From: an uncultured Clostridia bacterium
GTDB taxonomy: Bacteria; Bacillota; Clostridia; Christensenellales; Pumilibacteraceae
Assembly (NCBI GenBank): GCA_947589145.1
Contig: CANQCB010000024.1
Location: 1 to 15,792 of the forward strand
Length of the DNA: 15,792 nt
Direction: 5' to 3'
The notes beneath the pieces are model-generated. The model did not search any database. It had not been told where the DNA came from and was given only the letters and a program-made list of their open reading frames with translations. Below, piece after piece: positions 1 to 6,647 of the stretch; position 1 is the stretch's first letter; each line of letters opens with the position of its first letter. The translations under genes were made by a program, and so were the position numbers.

Positions 1-284
1 CGGACGAAACGGTCAAAGCGGCGGCGGACGGACTTGTCGAAGAGTTGGAAAAACTCGGCGTGGAAGTTTTGTACGACGATAGGCCTGTGCGCCCGGGCTT
101 TATGTTCGCGGACGCCGACCTTTTCGGCATACCCCTTCGCGCGGTAGTGAGCCACAAGACCTGCGAACGCGGAGTGGTGGAAGTTTCCACTCGCGACAAA
201 ACGCTCAAAACGGAATTTCCGACGGGCGCGGCGGCGGAAGAAATAGCGAAACTCGTAAAAGAAATGTCCGAACAGTTCAGATAA
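1..284 (+). CDS. proS: Prolyl-tRNA synthetase, C-terminal fragment (5' truncated)
   Basis: The reading frame is open from base 3 to the TAA at 282-284 (93 residues visible); the start lies upstream of the window. The fragment matches the C-terminal anticodon-binding domain of class II synthetases. Its pattern of a Val-Leu-Tyr-Asp-Asp-Arg strand, then RPGFMFADADLFGIPLR, then a VVEVSTRD strand is typical of bacterial ProRS, where this domain recognises the tRNA(Pro) anticodon. By family knowledge the full enzyme charges tRNA(Pro) with proline in the cytosol. The TTG codon at 45 lies inside the conserved domain and is not a start. metK follows after only 13 nt with its own ribosome binding site, so the two are probably co-transcribed. 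ThrRS and HisRS share this fold, but the MFAD-x-x-L-x-GIP signature favours ProRS. Confidence 0.88.
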   Translation, partial: DETVKAAADGLVEELEKLGVEVLYDDRPVRPGFMFADADLFGIPLRAVVSHKTCERGVVEVSTRDKTLKTEFPTGAAAEEIAKLVKEMSEQFR

Positions 285-297
285 ACAAAGGAAAAGT

Positions 298-1464
298 ATG
301 TACAGATTATTCACATCAGAGAGCGTGACCGAAGGACACCCCGATAAAGTTTGCGACCTCATCGCCGACAGAATACTCGACGCGGCGATTGCAGGAGATA
401 AAATGAGCCGCGTAGCCTGCGAAGTCAGCGCCGCGAACGGCTTTGTCCTCGTATACGGCGAAATGACGACCAAAAGCAAAATCGACATAGAAAAGATAGT
501 CAGAGACACCGCGCGCGATATCGGGTATACGAAAGAGAACGGATTCGACGCCGACGGTGCGGAAGTCGTTATAAAGATAAACAGACAGTCCCCGGATATT
601 TCCGGCGGCGTGACGAAGTCTTTGGAAAGGAGAGAGGGCGAAAAGGACGAGAACGACGTTCTCGGCGCGGGAGATCAGGGCATGATGTTCGGATATGCCT
701 GCACGGAGACCGAAGAGCTCATGCCGCTTGCGATCAGCCTTTCGCACAAACTCGCAAAACGCCTCGCCGAAGTGCGCAAAAACGGCACGTTGCCATATCT
801 CAGACCCGACGGGAAAGTGCAGGTAACCGTGGCGTACGACGGTGACAAACCCACGTTCGTCGATACCGTGGTAATATCCTCGCAGCACGACGAGGACGTC
901 TCTCTCGAACGAATACAAGCCGACCTCATCAGGGAAGTCGCGCTCAAAGCGATAGACGAAAAGTGGATAAAGAACACGAAGTTCCTCATCAATCCGTCGG
1001 GCAGGTTCGTCGTCGGCGGACCCGAGGGCGACAGCGGACTGACGGGCAGAAAATTGATAGTGGATACATACGGCGGGGCAGTGCCGCACGGCGGCGGCGC
1101 ATTCAGCGGCAAAGATCCCACGAAAGTGGACAGATCGGCGAGTTATTACGCGCGCTACGTTTGCAAAAACATGGTAGAGGCGGGCGCGGCGGACAGGTTG
1201 GAATTGCAAGTCGCTTACGCGATAGGCAAGGCGCGCCCCGTTTCTCTTTGCGTAAACTCGTTCGGCACCGCAAAGGTGAGCGACGAAAAGCTCCTCGAAA
1301 TAGTGAAAGAGGTTTTCGACTTCCGCCCGAACGCGATAATAAACAATCTCGGACTTCGCGCCCCGATATACTCCCGCTCCACGGATTACGGACATTTCGG
1401 CAAACCCGATTTGCCTTGGGAGCAGACGGACAAAGTCGAAGAGATAAAAAAACTCTTGAAATAA
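298..1464 (+). CDS. metK: S-adenosylmethionine synthase (MetK)
   Basis: This cytosolic enzyme makes S-adenosylmethionine from methionine and ATP. The 388-residue length is normal for the family. Visible signatures are SVTEGHPDK near the N-terminus (His14, Asp16 and Lys17, by family knowledge ATP and metal contacts), GAGDQGMMFGYA at about 123-134, DSGLTGRK around residue 245, and the glycine-rich signature HGGGAFSGKDPTKVDRSA at about 264-281 with its catalytic-loop lysines. The ATG at 298 follows an AAAGGA-type ribosome binding site at 288-293. The gene sits 13 nt behind proS, too close for a SAM riboswitch, so any control acts on a shared upstream promoter. No clear rho-independent terminator follows; the next 86 nt hold the promoter of the surface peptidase gene. 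Confidence 0.98.
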   Translation: MYRLFTSESVTEGHPDKVCDLIADRILDAAIAGDKMSRVACEVSAANGFVLVYGEMTTKSKIDIEKIVRDTARDIGYTKENGFDADGAEVVIKINRQSPDISGGVTKSLERREGEKDENDVLGAGDQGMMFGYACTETEELMPLAISLSHKLAKRLAEVRKNGTLPYLRPDGKVQVTVAYDGDKPTFVDTVVISSQHDEDVSLERIQADLIREVALKAIDEKWIKNTKFLINPSGRFVVGGPEGDSGLTGRKLIVDTYGGAVPHGGGAFSGKDPTKVDRSASYYARYVCKNMVEAGAADRLELQVAYAIGKARPVSLCVNSFGTAKVSDEKLLEIVKEVFDFRPNAIINNLGLRAPIYSRSTDYGHFGKPDLPWEQTDKVEEIKKLLK

Positions 1465-1510
1465 CAATATAAAATATTACGCAACCGATTTACAAAATTC
1501 CGAAAAGGTA

Positions 1511-1539
1511 TTCCCAAGACGGTAAACGTGTGGTATAAT
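1511..1539 (+). promoter_or_regulatory. Sigma-A-type promoter of the M60 surface protein gene
   Basis: A TTCCCA box at 1511-1516 (4 of 6 matches to TTGACA) is spaced 17 nt from a perfect TATAAT at 1534-1539. The predicted transcription start is near 1546. This would leave only about 5 nt ahead of the ATG at 1551 but a normal leader of about 35 nt ahead of the ATG at 1581, which supports the latter start. It also makes the surface gene independent of metK. Confidence 0.65.
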
Positions 1540-1567
1540 ATATTCGGTGGATGACCGCCGAGAGGGC

Positions 1568-1571
1568 GAGG
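1568..1571 (+). promoter_or_regulatory. Ribosome binding site that decides the 1581 start
   Basis: GAGG at 1568-1571 lies 9 nt before the ATG at 1581. The in-frame ATG at 1551 has no comparable site and sits only about 12 nt after the TATAAT box. Starting at 1581 also gives a standard signal peptide beginning Met-Arg-Lys-Lys. Confidence 0.55.
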
Positions 1572-1580
1572 TTTCGGAAA

Positions 1581-4500
1581 ATGCGCAAAAAGATTGCAAT
1601 TACCGTATTTCTTTTAGCGGCGATAACGCTGACGTTTTTCGTCGCCTTTTTGCTTTGCCCCGAACCGAATTTCGTCAACGCGGAAGGTTCGCCCGTCGCG
1701 GATCTGTTCACGGATTATACCGAGTGTCACGTAAATCCCGAATACGACTCAGACGCATTAAACGCGCTCAGACAGAGTTTGCTTTCCGATCCGAATTATT
1801 CGGAATACGAGCCGTATCTCGACCGCGCGGAGGACGTTCTGAACGGCAAAGTGCGGTTCGATCCGCGTCGCGAGTTTTCCACCGAGGACGGCTCGGAAAA
1901 CGAGATAACGCAATACGGCGGTATACGTACGTATTGCAGGGCAACGCTGGGAATGTCGAGGTTCGGTTCGGACAGACAGCCGACGGGAATATACGGCATG
2001 GCGGGCGACGCGATCACGGTATACGTGGAAAGCGAAGGCGACGTCCTGCCCTCAATTTATTTCACTCAATTCGAAGGTTCGAGTTCGAGTTTCACGAGAT
2101 TGCAGACATTATCAAAGGGCAGGAACGTATTGACGTTCCCGAACATGAAAAACGCGGCATACTCGAAAGAAGTGCCGCTCGGCGGCGCGATACACATATA
2201 CAATCCTTATACCGAGGAGCAGCAACCGAGCGACGTAAAGATATATATCGAAGGCGGCGATTTTTACCCTCTGTTCAAGAAAAACGGAGATGAAACGGCG
2301 TACAAAAATCACCTTGCCGAATTTTGCGAAAGGGTAAGAAGCGATTCGAATATTCCGGACATGACCGAACTTGTCGCCGACCATTTATATTTTACCGTGT
2401 CCGCGAGCGCATGTTACCGCGAATACGTAACGAACGGGCACAGCGTAAACGACAACCTGCTCAGTTGGGATAACTATATGGTGGAATTGTTGGAGTTCGG
2501 CGGTGTGACTTTCGACGAAAACGACAAATACTACGACGAGAAAAACGAGCACATAAATTGCAATATACGCGACTCTCAAAACTACCCGGGCGGCGCGGCG
2601 TACGCAGGCTCGGATCATATCGGCATATACAAGGGCACTTCTTGGGAGAATATAGCCATATATGTCGGCGACGGAACGCAGGCGATGGCGCGGGATTGGG
2701 GTTTCGCGCACGAAATAGGGCACATGCTCGATACGAGTTTGCTCGAAATCGCCGAAACGACGAATAACATGTACTCGAAATATGCCGAGATGACTTTCAA
2801 AACGGGCGCGGTTGCGGAAAATCAGCCCACGCACGACCATTTCGCCGAGACTTTCGGCACTCTTTCAAACGACGACCGAGCGGCGGAATGCTTTTTCGAC
2901 GACGAGTCCGAACGGTACAACTATTTTATATGGTGGTATCTCGAAGCGGCGTTCCCCGGGTTTTGGGGACGGTTGCAAAATCATTACAGATACGATTATC
3001 GCTTTTCGCAGATGACCACCGACGAGGTAATGGTATATTTTTCCTCACTCTCGACGGGCATAGACCTTTCCTATTATTTCCAACGTTGGGGATATAAGAA
3101 GTATGTTCGGCAAAATGCGTTCAACGCCGCGAACACGACGGAAGAATTCCGCAGCCTCATGCAAGCCGCCGTAAAAAACGGCGACATAGACGGCGAATAC
3201 AAACCGAAACTTTGGTATGAGGACGGCGAAACTTACGAACGTCTGGCGAGAAAAAGTATATCCCTGACCGATGACGTCGACAGCCTTTATCACGGAACCG
3301 AGCCCTGCGAAATATTGAAAGTATCGGTCGGTCACACGGGCGTGCATACGATAAAACTTCGCGGTGAGGACGACGAGAGATTTCTCGGCTACGAGATCAC
3401 CGAAGTCACGACGGGAAAAGTCGTCGGGTTCACTTTCGGCAATTTGTTTACCGACGAAACGAGTTACGCAACGTCCCCGATATATCGCGCCGTCGCATAC
3501 GACATATATTTCCGCACCTCGGCGGAGAGCCCCGCGGCGTCGGCGCAATCGAGCGGGAAAGCGTGCAGGATAGACGACAGGTATTACGACACGTTCGCCG
3601 AAGCCGTGACGGCGGCAAATAACGGCGACACCGTATATTTACTCGACGACATAATCCAAGACGGGTGTTGGATACACGCGACGGGGCTGACCGTTACTCC
3701 CGACCCGAGCGTCGATTACGATATATGTTTTCTGCTCGGCGGCAGTTCGCCTTACGTTTGCAACGATATAAGTTTTATCGGGCGGGAGAACGCGAGGATA
3801 GTTTTCGACGCAAGCGGGAGAAGCCAAGCGGCGGCGATAATTCAGGCCATGAGCGGCGATTTTACCGCCGAATACGTCACGTTCAGCGGCGGATCGGACG
3901 TGAAAAGTTCGGGAATATACAGCATGGGAACGAATCGACTGACATGCCGTAATTGCCGCTTCGAAAATTGTCTGAATTACAACGGCGGCGCGGTATGGGT
4001 ATTGACCGACTATACCGTTTCCGTTTTCGAGAATTGCGTTTTCGAAAAGAACAAAGCCGAACAGCGCAGCGGCAAAAACGGTTACGGCGGCGCGATATAT
4101 ACGAGCGGCGCGCAAACGACGGTAGACGGCTGTATTTTTAAGAATAACACGGCAAAACAGGGCGGCGCGATTTATAAAAAGTCGGGAAAATTGACGATAA
4201 ATAATACCGAAATTGTTTCGACCGATACCGAGGCAGCGCTTTCACTGAACGGGGGAAGCACGAGCATACGTTCCGATTGCAGAATAAACGTAAAGATCGC
4301 GTCGTCGGAGACGTTGACGCTGACGGACGGAATTTTCCCGTCCGACGCGACTTTTCAATTCGACGTCGGAGCCGAGCCGTTGTTCGAAAGCGAGAATTTC
4401 GAGTTTACGCCCGAGCAGGCGAAAGAACTCGGGAAAAGCGTGTCGGGCGGCGTAAGGCTGACCGACGGCAAAATATATGCGGGCGAGACGGGCGAGTTCG

Positions 4501-5801
4501 ACGTGACCTTCGGCGCGGACGGCGAAACGGTACATTGCTCGGCGGGCGTTCTCGAAATAGATTGGGAAAAGTTCGATACCGCCGACAAGTACGTATTGCG
4601 CTTTACCGACCGAAACGGCAACGCGTACGAGCGCGGCGAACCGATAACGGTAGACGGCGACCTTACTCTTACCGCGGAATATGCGGAAAAAGTCATCGTG
4701 ACCCTGATACTCTCTGACGGAGAGCGCGAAGAGAAAATCGTCCCGGGCGAATACTATCTGCCGTATGAGGACGGAGTAATATTCTGGCGCGACGGCGCGA
4801 CCCTTTACGTGCCGAACAGCCGCTTGAACATAGAGTCCGATTCGTCGTATTCGGCGGTGTATCGAGACAAGTTTTACGTGGAGTTCAGAGATAACGACGA
4901 AGTCGTTTTTCAAACGAATTGCGATCATAACGAGACCGTAATCGCGCCCGACCTTCCCGACGGCGAAAATTGGATATTCGACGGCCGCGTATACGTTGCG
5001 GGCAGAGGAATAAAAGTCGTCGGCGATATGATTTTCGAGGCGACGAACGCACGAGCGCCTTTGGACTTTTCGCTTTGCGACGTTTTGATTGACGGGGACG
5101 AACACGTTTACGACGGCGCCGAATTCCGTCCGTCCGTAACCGTGACTTACGACGGGCGGGCATTGACCCCTGACGTCGATTATACCGTGGCATACTTCGA
5201 CAACGTAAACGCAGGCAGAGCGTTCGTCGTGATAACCGCGACGGGAGACGATTTCGTCGGTAAGACAACGTTATATTTCACCATTGAAAAAGCGCCCGAA
5301 CCCCCGTTCGGGGACAGGGAAATCGACGTGCCGTCCGCCGCCGAAACGCTTTCCGACGTAACGCTTTCGAACGGTTGGGAGTGGACCGAACCCTCTCGGA
5401 AACTTACGGGCGGAACAATGACCGCAACGGCGGTTTACCGCGGCTCCGACAGCGACAACTACGAAAATACGACGATAACCGTTACTCTCAACGTTGAACC
5501 GAAGCCCGACCCGGATCCCGAGCCGGAACCGAGCCCCGAGCCGGAACCGAAACCCGAACCCGAGCCGGAACCCGAACCCGACCCCGACGAGGGCGACGAG
5601 GGTGACGAGGGCGATACATCCGATTCGAACACGGGAAGCGACGCGGAAGGGGCGGAGAATAATCCCCAAAAAGGCGAGACGAATATATGGGTCTGGCTGA
5701 TCCCCGTAATCGCCGCCGCGGCGGTCGGTACGGCAACGATATTTGCAACGATATTCATAGTTATAAGAAAACGTAACAACTCCGCAAAAAAGAGAAAATA
5801 A
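1581..5801 (+). CDS. Large secreted, membrane-anchored M60-family (mucinase-like) metallopeptidase
   Basis: The protein is 1406 residues from the preferred ATG at 1581. Residues 1-34 form a signal peptide (basic MRKK, long hydrophobic core, likely cleavage VNA|E). The M60/enhancin-like region follows: a beta-rich part with PTGIYGMAGDAITVYV, then HEIGH at 377-381 (zinc ligands and catalytic Glu) with Glu392 and an ETTNNMYS motif. A YYFQRWGY stretch lies near 494-505. Residues about 659-930 look like a right-handed beta-helix (repeated CRFENC, CVFEKN and CIFKNN turns with GGA-[IV]). Ig-like/InlB-like modules (about 973-1300), a Pro/Glu/Asp stalk (1306-1344), a TM helix (1369-1395) and the basic tail RKRNNSAKKRK come after. 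M60 enzymes characterised elsewhere cut glycoproteins such as mucins next to O-glycans; the substrate here is inferred. There is no LPXTG. It is transcribed alone and ends at a strong hairpin. Confidence 0.85.
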   Translation: MRKKIAITVFLLAAITLTFFVAFLLCPEPNFVNAEGSPVADLFTDYTECHVNPEYDSDALNALRQSLLSDPNYSEYEPYLDRAEDVLNGKVRFDPRREFSTEDGSENEITQYGGIRTYCRATLGMSRFGSDRQPTGIYGMAGDAITVYVESEGDVLPSIYFTQFEGSSSSFTRLQTLSKGRNVLTFPNMKNAAYSKEVPLGGAIHIYNPYTEEQQPSDVKIYIEGGDFYPLFKKNGDETAYKNHLAEFCERVRSDSNIPDMTELVADHLYFTVSASACYREYVTNGHSVNDNLLSWDNYMVELLEFGGVTFDENDKYYDEKNEHINCNIRDSQNYPGGAAYAGSDHIGIYKGTSWENIAIYVGDGTQAMARDWGFAHEIGHMLDTSLLEIAETTNNMYSKYAEMTFKTGAVAENQPTHDHFAETFGTLSNDDRAAECFFDDESERYNYFIWWYLEAAFPGFWGRLQNHYRYDYRFSQMTTDEVMVYFSSLSTGIDLSYYFQRWGYKKYVRQNAFNAANTTEEFRSLMQAAVKNGDIDGEYKPKLWYEDGETYERLARKSISLTDDVDSLYHGTEPCEILKVSVGHTGVHTIKLRGEDDERFLGYEITEVTTGKVVGFTFGNLFTDETSYATSPIYRAVAYDIYFRTSAESPAASAQSSGKACRIDDRYYDTFAEAVTAANNGDTVYLLDDIIQDGCWIHATGLTVTPDPSVDYDICFLLGGSSPYVCNDISFIGRENARIVFDASGRSQAAAIIQAMSGDFTAEYVTFSGGSDVKSSGIYSMGTNRLTCRNCRFENCLNYNGGAVWVLTDYTVSVFENCVFEKNKAEQRSGKNGYGGAIYTSGAQTTVDGCIFKNNTAKQGGAIYKKSGKLTINNTEIVSTDTEAALSLNGGSTSIRSDCRINVKIASSETLTLTDGIFPSDATFQFDVGAEPLFESENFEFTPEQAKELGKSVSGGVRLTDGKIYAGETGEFDVTFGADGETVHCSAGVLEIDWEKFDTADKYVLRFTDRNGNAYERGEPITVDGDLTLTAEYAEKVIVTLILSDGEREEKIVPGEYYLPYEDGVIFWRDGATLYVPNSRLNIESDSSYSAVYRDKFYVEFRDNDEVVFQTNCDHNETVIAPDLPDGENWIFDGRVYVAGRGIKVVGDMIFEATNARAPLDFSLCDVLIDGDEHVYDGAEFRPSVTVTYDGRALTPDVDYTVAYFDNVNAGRAFVVITATGDDFVGKTTLYFTIEKAPEPPFGDREIDVPSAAETLSDVTLSNGWEWTEPSRKLTGGTMTATAVYRGSDSDNYENTTITVTLNVEPKPDPDPEPEPSPEPEPKPEPEPEPEPDPDEGDEGDEGDTSDSNTGSDAEGAENNPQKGETNIWVWLIPVIAAAAVGTATIFATIFIVIRKRNNSAKKRK
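5503..5613 (+). repeat. Pro/Glu/Asp-rich stalk coding repeats
   Basis: Within the M60 protein gene, short imperfect repeats encode alternating Glu-Pro, Asp-Pro and Lys-Pro dipeptides, followed by three copies of a 9-nt unit encoding Glu-Gly-Asp. Such stretches usually form an extended spacer that lifts extracellular domains away from the membrane. The low-complexity DNA is prone to length variation between strains. Confidence 0.75.
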
Positions 5802-5812
5802 CGAGACCGTGA

Positions 5813-5847
5813 AAAATACCGCAAGCCGAATACGCTTGCGGTATTTT
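5813..5847. terminator. Bidirectional rho-independent terminator
   Basis: A perfect 14-bp inverted repeat has arms at 5813-5826 and 5834-5847 with a 7-nt loop. The right arm ends in TTTT followed by ATTATG. Read from the other strand, the stem ends in a run of five T. It lies between two converging genes (M60 protein, stop at 5801; TetR regulator, stop at 5882) and can serve both. Confidence 0.9.
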
Positions 5848-5881
5848 ATTATGAAATATTATTCCATGTTCGCAATTTGCT

Positions 5882-6472
5882 TTATTTTTCGATAAGTACG
5901 CCCGAATAGAGCAGGTCGGTAAACAACTTGCGGCTGTTATTGACGAAATCCTCTTTATTATAAGGCGAATTGCCTTCGAGCCAGGCGAGTACGAGGTCGG
6001 AAAAGCCGCCCGTAAAAAAGGTCGATATGACGCGCACGTCATATTTCGGCTTTTGTCCTTCGGTAATGCGTATGACGAGAGCCTCTACCAATTTTTCTAT
6101 ACTTGACTTTATGATCACGCTTGCGAGCGAATTGTTCCCGCTTGCGAGTGTGAGAATGATATTTTTCTTGTCGATACATTCGTCCAGCACGTCGCTGAAA
6201 AAGGTAGTCAGCATGGAGACGGCGTCGCCCTTCGATTCCGAGATTTTGGCAACGCTTTTTCGGTAAATATCCAACGCGATCGAGCGAAGGCAGTCGTCTA
6301 TCAGCGCATACTTGTCCGAATAATGCTTATAAAACGTCATTTTGTTGATCATGGCGCGTTCGCAAATATCCCCGACGGTGATTTTCTCAAACGGTCTTTC
6401 GTTGAGCAGCGACAGCAAACCGTTGCGAAGATCCCTCTTGCTTTTCAATACTCTTACGTCCTCTTTTTCCAT
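5882..6472 (-). CDS. TetR/AcrR-family transcriptional regulator
   Basis: The protein is 196 residues from the preferred ATG (6472-6470). The N-terminal TetR DNA-binding domain is clear: the first helix spans about 12-25 and the helix-turn-helix about 31-51, ending in the family signature TFYKHYSDKYALID. The rest is the variable helical ligand and dimer domain; FFTGGFSDLVLAWLEG near the end resembles the C-terminal region of TetR proteins of the DhaS-like group. Such proteins usually repress and are released by a small ligand. The frame stays open up to 6559, with ATGs at 6529 and 6544, but the predicted transcription start near 6551 excludes the longest form. The start is uncertain: the SD before 6472 is weak, and 6529 has a weak GGGA. 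The gene is divergent from the MMPL transporter and shares its control region, so it is the likely regulator of that operon. Confidence 0.88.
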   Translation of the reverse strand: MEKEDVRVLKSKRDLRNGLLSLLNERPFEKITVGDICERAMINKMTFYKHYSDKYALIDDCLRSIALDIYRKSVAKISESKGDAVSMLTTFFSDVLDECIDKKNIILTLASGNNSLASVIIKSSIEKLVEALVIRITEGQKPKYDVRVISTFFTGGFSDLVLAWLEGNSPYNKEDFVNNSRKLFTDLLYSGVLIEK

Positions 6473-6543
6473 AAAAACCACACATTTTCGCGCGTTCGTA
6501 TTATTATCCCGACGCCTTCGGAAATTCATACTATCCCAAGGCA

Positions 6544-6572
6544 TTGACAACAAATACAAAATAACATATTAT
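6544..6572 (+). promoter_or_regulatory. Promoter of the MMPL-GLUG operon
   Basis: A perfect TTGACA at 6544-6549 is 17 nt from TATTAT at 6567-6572. A perfect TATAAT also lies at 6570-6575, but with a 20-nt spacer. The predicted start is about 6579, giving a leader of roughly 69 nt before the ATG at 6648. RNA polymerase cannot occupy this site and the opposing TetR promoter together. Confidence 0.65.
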
Positions 6573-6586
6573 AATACAAAAGTCAA
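6558..6586 (-). promoter_or_regulatory. Promoter of the TetR gene (minus strand)
   Basis: On the minus strand, TTGACT (6586-6581) is 17 nt from TATTTT (6563-6558), with a predicted start near 6551. The -35 box is the mirror of the plus-strand -35 box at 6544-6549, and the two promoters overlap almost completely. Confidence 0.5.
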
Positions 6587-6601
6587 TATTTTTGTACAGT
6601 T

Positions 6602-6617
6602 GTATAGATAACTATAC
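6602..6617. promoter_or_regulatory. Candidate TetR operator palindrome
   Basis: GTATAG-ATAA-CTATAC is a perfect inverted repeat of 6-bp arms. It lies about 23 nt downstream of the predicted operon start and just upstream of the TetR gene's -35 box. Position and symmetry fit an operator for the neighbouring TetR protein; binding itself is inferred. Confidence 0.55.
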
Positions 6618-6635
6618 CGAAATCTATACCGAAAT
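6612..6635 (+). repeat. Two perfect 12-bp tandem direct repeats in the operon leader
   Basis: CTATACCGAAAT occurs twice back to back (6612-6623 and 6624-6635). The first copy supplies the right arm of the palindrome at 6602-6617. The repeats end 4 nt before the GGAG ribosome binding site (6639-6642, 5 nt ahead of the MMPL ATG), so a bound protein could block both transcription and ribosome loading. Confidence 0.8.
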
Positions 6636-6647
6636 AACGGAGCGGAT

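Noticed and set aside
285..297. SAM riboswitch ahead of metK
   Set aside because: Only 13 nt separate proS and metK, enough for an RBS only.
1551..1580. Upstream ATG of the M60 protein gene at 1551
   Set aside because: It has no ribosome binding site, would leave about 5 nt of leader, and would place an atypical Arg/Glu-rich stretch before the signal peptide.
5642..5684. Sortase-B-like signal (NPQKG) before the TM of the M60 protein
   Set aside because: The sortase B motif needs Thr or Ser after NPQ; here it is Lys, and no sortase gene is present in the window. Kept only as a chance resemblance.
6473..6559. N-terminal extension of the TetR regulator up to 6559
   Set aside because: The predicted minus-strand transcription start (about 6551) lies inside it, and the extra residues are basic and unlike TetR N-termini. 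A start at 6529 remains possible.
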